From the NCBI RefSeq assembly GCF_905220565.1, contig NC_059402.1:11037501-11101500 (forward strand): DNA of 64,000 nucleotides. The letters run 5' to 3'. Each line of letters starts with the position of its first letter. Position 1 is the first letter of the stretch. The notes below the pieces were generated by a model. That model did no database searches. It saw only the letters and a list, made by a program, of their open reading frames with translations, and had not been told where the DNA came from. Shown here in pieces: positions 56,830 through 64,000 of the stretch. The translations under genes and the position numbers were made by a program. Origin of the DNA: Melitaea cinxia. Its lineage: Eukaryota; Arthropoda; Insecta; Lepidoptera; Nymphalidae.

Positions 56830-59800
56830 TTATTTACGAAATATATTTTTACGTTTAAATTTAAATTCAGACAACTTTACACTACGCGTTTTAAAAAAAC
56901 TCGACGTATTTTTGCTTTCAATAATATTTTTATCAATCGCGGTGTAAGACATTGTCGGATAAAATATTAAATCACGAGTGTTTGGAGAATTGGCCAACTT
57001 ATGTACTTCTCTTGATGGACTTAAGTCGATTTCAGACCTTTCAAAACATATATTCTCTCTTGGATCATTTTCATTTGCGTAATCTTGAGATTCCAAAATA
57101 TCATATTCTACATTAATTTTGGCTTCATGTATAGATGAATTTGATGATGTTTCATCATAGTCTCGGAACTCTGGAGGTGGAGGTATTATATCTTCTTCAT
57201 CATTACCCTCACTTACACATTGTAAAAGCATTTTAGGGTTAAGTATAGTCTCACTTACTTCTAAATTTAAATCGGAGTCCGTTAATTCTTCTATCATAAA
57301 TTTCGGTAACATATTATTTTCCAAATCATCTATTTCATGCTTTATGTTACAAATATTGTTTTGGAAAACATCGTCAGCATCATTGTTATTCCTTTTAGAC
57401 GCATTACCAATTATATCTCTACTCATAAGAGTCGCAGGTTCTTCATGTCTTGCTATTAATGATTCTGGCAAATCGATTTCTAAGTTTTCTAAATCCCTAA
57501 TTTTGTATTTTCTTTTAAGTTTCATATCTCTTCCAGCTGAATTGATTTCTACATTTTTGTCCTCGTTTGACATTGCTTGCTCGTTTTGAATATCGTTTTG
57601 GGTTCGTCTGAAATTTTTTTTATAGATATAAATATTAAAATAAAATTATAGATGTCAACTTGTTTTACAATTAGGTCGGCAAACAACTATACGGCACACC
57701 TGATGGTAAGCGGTTACCATACCCAAGACACGCCTGCAACACCAGAAGCATCACGTTGCCGACCCTACCTCTGACCAACCCCACCTTACTCACCACAGAA
57801 ACAACATTGCTTGAAAGCAGTGTTGTTTAGCTGTGATCTTCTGAAGGTTGCGGTACTTCCCCAGTCGAACTGCTCCAGATTTTGAGCAGAATCTATCCTG
57901 CTGTGCCATACCTCAATAAATAATATGTACTTATATTGAATCTTAAAAAAAGTCTGTGTGTCAGCTCCGACGCACGACTGGAGTTTACACCTTGAGATCG
58001 ACTGTCTAACTGGCACAAAAAAGGCTTACTAGTCTAAGAAAAAGATTAATTCCATATCAAATGGTAAATAAACAAATTAATTAACGCCAACTATTTATCT
58101 AAGATGGCGTTATTAGAAAACGTCGTTACGCCATCAATCGAAACCCTATTTGTTCCGATAGATGGCGTACAAGAAACGTAACGAGGTCATTCGTTCAGTA
58201 GATTTTACTCGTCATATTTTTTCATATCGCGCGGTCTGTATATGTAAATCGATTCTTAAGAAGTAAATTCCAAAAATGAAATAAGACTATATCTAATAAT
58301 ATCAGCTTAAAATAAATTAAATTAATGTATTTTTCAGTAAATGATTTGGGATATCACTCGAATAGCTCTTTTATTTTTTTTGGAAAGTATAAAAAGACAT
58401 TTTCGTAAAACGACAGTAATTAAAATACTAACTTTTTCACAATATGATTATATTTTTGTAAGATGTCATTTACTGTTTGGGTGGTTTTTGGTAATTTATT
58501 TTCCTTGTCCATAGTATCTTCAAAGTCCGCATTCTCATCTTTAGTATCTAAACTTAGATTTCCGTTATAACGTTTATAAGTAGTGTTACATATTTGCATA
58601 ATGTTTTTATTTGTAGTAAATTGTAATTTATTAACATCAGTATTGTAAATAGATGTACTTCCTGAATCTTCTTCAATTTTTGCATTCTGTTTTTCCGTAT
58701 TGACCTCAGAATTGTCGTTGTTACTAGAAACTATTTCAGCCAAGTTTAAATTGATTTCCAATTTTCCTATTAAGCGAACCTTTTCTTTGTTAGCGTTTTC
58801 AATTGTTGTATTAAAATAATTCGTTTTGTTTAGGCTATGATATTTCATATTATATTTTGATGTGTTTCTATTTGTTAGAACTGTGTTGTTTAAATTAGTT
58901 TTTAAATGATTGTCATTATTATATGCCCCAAAGCATTTATTTTCGAGCAGTGGCAATATACTTTCAACATAATTATTATGTGATAACTTTAACCATTGTG
59001 TACCTACACAATGGTTAAAGTTTTCTAAATCGTTGGAATCAGCTACAGATTTTGTTTTTGTGGTTGAAATCGATTTTAGTGTACCAAATTCAGGGGTCTT
59101 CATTAAATTTTTGTCATTAATTATCAAAATATTTGGTGCAATATTGCATATATTGTTATTTTTTTCATTAGACGCTACAGTTACTATTTTATTACCGTCA
59201 TTTTCTTCGTCATTATTACTAGCATTGTTTTCTAAAAGTGGTAACTTGAATTCATGTGTGACAATCTCACCTTTATTTGATGTTATAAAGTTTTCGGTAA
59301 TCGTATCTTTTTCATGTCGTGGAGATCGGTTCTCCAAAGCTATTTTATCTTTATTTCTGCAATCTGATTCACTAATTTGTCTTAAGACTTCCACAGTATT
59401 AGTTATTTCGCACTTGCCTAATCTTTCGTTTGTATCGTTTATAATCATATCGTCCGTATCGTAACATTCTATTGATTTTTCTCCTTCATTACGAATTGTT
59501 GATTCTATTATGCCTGTTGCATTCGTTTTTGCCTTGGTATCATTGTTTGTTCTTTCTAAATATTTTTCTAATTTTAGTTTTACAGCATTGTTAAACCCGT
59601 TATCATTTTCAATTTCAGCTGTATCACTTTCATCATTAATGTTACTTTCTAATTTGTACAAAAAATTGTAGTTGTTTTTTTTATTACATACACTTCGTTT
59701 TGAATTGAAAATTTTATTTTTTGGAATATTGTAATTGATTGTTTTACACTCATTTTTATATCTTTGTATATTTTGTGACCACGGACTTTTTTGACAAGAG

Positions 59801-62800
59801 GTCGTGTCAACGCTTTTATTTACTCCGATTTTAATTTCTTTTTCAATATCATCCAATATATCGTTAACTTGCTTGTCGTCTACAAAATCATCGTATTCAA
59901 GTTCCACTTGGAATGCATTTTGAAAACTATCACTACTTAACATTAGATCTTGTTGTTCTGGTTCGTTAGAATCTTTATGGGAACTGTCTTCAGGTTCAAT
60001 TAAATTTTCTAATATTTTATTTGACTTTTCTGCAGTCTCGTTAAAGTTCACTTTAATTTCCTTTGACGCCTTTTCAAATGATTCTTTAAGGACATTAAAT
60101 TTTGCTATAAGCTCAGTTTCACGTTTTTTCTTTTCCTTAGATTGTGTTTTTTCTCCATCATTTTGAGTTTTTCTTTTTCTAATTTTAGCAATATCAGATG
60201 ACGCCGGTTGTGTTGAATTTTTCGACGATACAAGTGATAGATGTTGATGATTATCAATATTGGTGGAAGTAATATTAATGTCCTTGAATAAATATTGACA
60301 CTGTGCGTCGATACCCACTGTAACAATATTTGTGTCTTAATTTTACTACAAGAAAAAATTAAAAAAAAAATGAATTTTTCGTTATTTAAAAAAAGGTTTA
60401 AATCACTCATAAAGATTGAAACCTAACCAAACCATTGAAAACTAACCAAAACATGAACTGACGCAATGAACGTATATTTTTTGCTCATTATTATTGGATC
60501 TTGTTATGTTAAAGGTCATGCATCCATCGTAAACGTTTATAAGATTTGACTCCCTGTAATAAAACAAGCCGCTTAAAATATTAAATTATTATAGATAACA
60601 TCGGTATCCTAATGTACCTATCTAACCTTTTCTACCTATATTTGAAAGTCGAAAATTTTATTATTAAATTAAAAGACATTTGCTTAAAATAATGTATTTA
60701 AAATGTTTGTATTTACGTAAAATTTGTGAAGTACAGCAGGCAGTTTTCAGAATCTCCCACAATAACATTACTTTTATGATTAATACCAGCTGTTAAGTTT
60801 TCACGATTTTCAGCTAAAAATGCGTGATTTAGTAACGACAACTGTATTTCAACGGTATTTTCGTTTATTGGTGTGGCAGTGAGGTTGTACTTCGGAAGTA
60901 AACTTATCTGTTTTCTTAAAATATTACCAGCTGGTGGCCCTTTGTTCATTATCTGAAATTTGACTAGAGTAATTAATATATATATATTTTTATCTACCTT
61001 AAATTTAATCTATCTTTTTATAGTATAAGTACTCCTGCAATACCAGAAGTATTGCAAGCGCGTTTCCGACCCTAAATATTTATCCTCCACCGAGCTCTGG
61101 CTAATTTACTTACCACAGGTACAGAACACTACTTAAAAGCAGTACTTATAATTTTCAGCAAAGTTGGGGGCATTCCTCTTGCGGACCGAGATTTGAAAGA
61201 TATTTCCTTCTGAGACCTATCTCAACAAGTATGTAACAACCTCTTGCCTGTGACTTTTAATAAATTGCTACTTACGTACCTTAAATTAATTAAGTTTACT
61301 TGTATAATAGGACAATAATAATATCTTAACTAACCCTTTCTAAATCTCTCGGATGACTCTCTTCCAGTAACATGAAATTAACTTTTCCTGCAGACGCCAA
61401 CAAGGCACTAAATGTTGGTCCTATACCCTTTAACTGTCGACTAACGTAAGGTGAATTTTCCCATAAACGTGTCGATATACATTTAGCTAATATCAAGGAA
61501 TTTAATATCGTTGTAAAAAACTTTGGACGTTGGGTGAAAAAATTGGGCCGAGTTACGTAAGATACCAAACCTGAAATTTTTGAAGATAAATTAATTAAAC
61601 GATAAATTAAATCTAACAAAAACAGTAAAGTTACAAAATATTATTAGTAAGTGTGAATAGTGACAATGCTAATAGTGATAATGCAAATTTCCGATAATGC
61701 TAAGCCATTTTAAAGTGATTATTATTGATGTAAGTAAATAGAAAAATATAGGAATTTGTACAATTGTACATTTATACAATTTTTATAATAAAAACAAACA
61801 TTTTTTTAAGAAAAGAATATTAAATACCGAAAAACAAGGTTTACAGTTTTAATACCAATATTCTTACATTTGCAAACTCTATCGGCGATTCTCATAATCT
61901 TCATAGCTTCCTGGTTGAGAGAAGGGTCTGGGATGGGTAAGCAACCAAGTACCGCTTGGATTATACTACAAGGAATGTGGAATAATATATGTTAAATAAT
62001 TTTTTTTTTTAAATTTTAAATGCTTTTACTGAGTAGGCACTTATTGGAACCAAGATTTCATTTAAGTTTGATATAGTTTATATTTCTTAAACGTAATTTT
62101 AGGTTTACCCCTGTTTCAAACATCGTAGGTAAAACTATTTTGGCAATGACTTTCTGATATAGGCAAAATAACCATGCTTTTGAAAAAAATTAATTCTTGA
62201 AAATTTTATTGTTTATTGATGATTAAAATCGGTTAAGCAATTGTAGAGTTTATCATTTAAAACCATCCAACACGCTGCTCCACTGCGGATTGTACCGATC
62301 TGCCCGATGTATCCCTACTATGAGTAACGACCGCTATCAGGTGTCCATGATAACAACCGGGACCGATAGCTGAACATGCTCTCCGAGGCTCGGTGGGGAG
62401 ACCCACAAGGACAGACATCCAAACCGGAAAGAAATATTTGCACAATCGCAAATATTCATGGAAAATGAACTCACAAAACGCCGATGTTGGGCGACTACTC
62501 GCACTACTACACCAGAGCGCTTGTTAATATTAGTAAGTATTGATAAAATAATAATTACCATGATGGTATTTAAATTACAATCACTCATCCAAAACACAAA
62601 CATGATTAAGTCTGTGCATGTTGTAATTTATTATATTTCCGCTCACTTACCCAACCATGTGAGTAAATTTTAACACATAGATTTTGTACGACCTTAAAAT
62701 TAGGATCAAATTTATAAACGGAACGGAAATTGCTTATATAAAAATTATTTATCTCAGAGTTTTATTATTTTTTAATATGTATGCATTACAAATCAATTGA

Positions 62801-63493
62801 AAATAAACCATAATGTACATATGTACTTTACAAGTAGGACAAAACTAGAGAATAGAGAATTGGAATGTATGAGTCGTAAATAATGCCTAACTCTCATCCG
62901 TATGTGGGAGGTTTAGTAGAAAAAAAATAACGACCAAAACCTCAAAACAAAACTCATCCATTTAATAACATTGGGTAGTATGTACATCCATAAATATTTT
63001 AAGAGAATTGAGAAGCACAAGATTTGTTTTCAAAAGATAGAGAGAGTAGTAGGTATTAGATGCCAGTTCAGTTTTATGCGTCGATTTGACAGTTATTTTT
63101 TGAACTTAAGGGTATATACAAAATTTTGAAGTAGTTTTTAAAGAAAAAAAAATAAACAAGAGACCAGTTAAGTTTCATCTGTCGACTATTAATTTTCCCT
63201 TTCATAGGGTAACGTATGGTTGCAGCCGCGTTGTTCCTGTTGAGAGCGTTCAAACATCTTCGTTCGTCGACGCGAAGATGCATGTCAGATAGTTCATGGC
63301 TTTCACATACCATCCATAGGAGCCGTTCTAGAGATTCTGTCCCTTCCAACTGTTTCAAGTATATATAAAATATAATATTAACAAAATTCTATTCTATGTA
63401 ATTACATACCTGAGGAATAAACAATTAGGTTAAAAGATGGAAATTCTTCAAGGCACCATCTGGTACATACACGTAATTTCTGTGTGCTAAGTA
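56830..63493 (-). CDS. HFM1: HFM1/MER3 meiotic DNA helicase, C-terminal half
   Basis: Minus exons: about 63493/63479-63410 (tentative), 63342-63165, 61965-61868, 61570-61335, 60952-60717, 60553-60447, 60317-58433 and 57607-56830 (stop). Phases agree at every joint, and the small exon 60553-60447 links two frames that otherwise would not fit. The Sec63 domain is clear: GTESLERLLWMVCES, ELSDMHLRVDERRCLNALNR, IRYPMKGKINSRQMKLN, IIQAVLGCLPIPDPSLNQEA, ILNSLILAKC, LWENSPYVSRQLKGIGPTFS, then the beta-sandwich LLPKYNLT, NVIVGDSENCLLYF, YVHCVSSCFVGID. The DExH helicase core is past the window edge. HFM1 unwinds DNA to promote class I crossovers in meiosis. About 880 residues of low-complexity, Asn/Glu/Lys-rich tail follow, and the zinc finger of the vertebrate tail is not seen. 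Introns hold repeats at 57672, 61023 and 62264. Confidence 0.92.
57672..57920 (+). repeat. Family F repeat in the last HFM1 intron
   Basis: Opens TTAGGTCGGCAAACAACTAT and has GGCACACCTGATGGTAAGCG and TGCAACACCAGAAGCATCAC; antisense to HFM1. Confidence 0.7.
61023..61230 (+). repeat. Family F repeat in an HFM1 intron
   Basis: 5'-truncated copy: GCAATACCAGAAGTATTGCA and CCACCGAGCTCTGGCTAATT. Lies between HFM1 exons ending 61335 and starting 60952. Confidence 0.6.
62264..62515 (-). mobile_element. SINE family A (minus) in an HFM1 intron
   Basis: On plus it reads CACGCTGCTCCACTGCGGAT, CCCTACTATGAGTAACGACC and CCGAGGCTCGGTGGGGAGAC, the reverse of the family A body. The B box region is replaced by diverged sequence. 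Confidence 0.7.
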
Positions 63494-63611
63494 CTAGAAC
63501 ATATAGATGCTATATATATCAGAAAAAAGTTGTAAGTTTTAAACTGGATAAGACAACCTTCAATCCGAACTACTAAATTGAAAAGGAGACATACAATACA
63601 AACTTTTACAT

Positions 63612-63740
63612 CATCATTACATCATCATTCAGCCTATACAGTCCACTGCTGGATATAGTTTACGCCAAAAATAACGTGAACTCATGTATTTTGCCCATAG
63701 TCACCACGCTGGGCAGGCGGTGACCGCAGTGCTGGCTCTT
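63612..63740 (-). mobile_element. SINE family B fragment (minus)
   Basis: CAGTCCACTGCTGGATATAG and GCCCATAGTCACCACGCTGG: the 3' end of family B in reverse. Confidence 0.75.
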
Positions 63741-63751
63741 ACTCTAAAACA

Positions 63752-64000
63752 TCATCTTTAATTCGTATCGTAATTTAACTTTATCTAAGGCTTTTGTGCT
63801 ATTGGTAACGACTATCGATAATTAAAATATAAAATAAGCATTACAAGTCTAAATGTTTGGTTTAGTCTAGTGTACTGTAAATACCAAGACCGGTCAAAGA
63901 AATCTCCTCGTTATTTAAGCTTAATCCGCTACGCGAAATGTTGTGATTATCAATACATATAATAAAAATATAACGGGTCGCTGTCTGTACATTTAAGATC
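63752..64000 (-). repeat. Dispersed segment, inverted copy of 11811-12055
   Basis: From CATCTTTAATTCGTATCGTA to GTCTGTACATTTAAGATC, near-identical in reverse to 11811-12055; it may continue past the window end. The N-terminal exons of HFM1 must lie beyond or between such repeats. Confidence 0.85.

Noticed and set aside
58420..60318. The 632-codon minus frame as a single-exon gene
   Set aside because: Its apparent first residues continue the HFM1 Sec63 domain (FVGID) through the small exon at 60553-60447, and its end fits a GTTAGT donor joining the last exon.
63342..63349. HFM1 exon starting at 63349 (after CAG)
   Set aside because: Phase then fails with the upstream candidate exon ending at 63410; starting at 63342 restores phase and the conserved GTESL. 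The 63349 start stays possible if that upstream exon is wrong.

Overview
The window looks like nuclear DNA of a moth or butterfly (Lepidoptera). It is A+T-rich, genes have several introns with GT/AG borders, and recognisable proteins are insect ones (Loquacious with three dsRNA-binding domains, a gustatory receptor, the meiotic helicase HFM1). The repeats are of lepidopteran type: tRNA-derived SINEs whose 3' tail matches that of an RTE-clade LINE, R1-clade LINE debris, many Helitron-like short elements ending in CTAG, and MITEs. The species cannot be told. All exon models were built by hand from reading frame, splice dinucleotides and phase.

Layout. 1-13.8 kb: gene-poor and full of repeats, with a 5'-inverted RTE LINE (4.6-5.6 kb) and a three-level nested insertion (9.0-11.0 kb). 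13.8-16.0 kb: three exons of an ankyrin-repeat gene on the minus strand, open at both ends. 16-29 kb: a second gene-poor stretch with a five-unit tandem repeat (23.1-23.7 kb) and a 408-bp near-perfect inverted repeat around a 201-bp spacer (23.75-24.77 kb). 29.3-37.4 kb: a head-to-head pair, an unrecognised 657-aa protein on minus and an unrecognised gene on plus with two alternative 3' ends. 37.6-41.8 kb: a mitochondrial-malate-dehydrogenase-like gene on minus, tail to tail with the previous gene; its catalytic residues are gone and it carries 39 cysteines. 42.6-46.3 kb: a gustatory receptor on plus. 46.3-48.8 kb: a SINE split by a PIF/Harbinger-type element, then another TIR element with a perfect internal hairpin. 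51.5-54.7 kb: loquacious on plus. 56.8-63.5 kb: the C-terminal half of HFM1 on minus; its helicase core lies beyond the right edge.

The genes do not form one pathway. Two have germline links by family (HFM1 in meiotic crossover formation; Loquacious in small-RNA processing), and the degenerate MDH resembles the kind of enzyme paralogue reused as a sperm mitochondrial structural protein, but that is inference. The long inverted repeat could give a hairpin RNA of the sort Loquacious helps Dicer to process; the two sharing a window may be chance.
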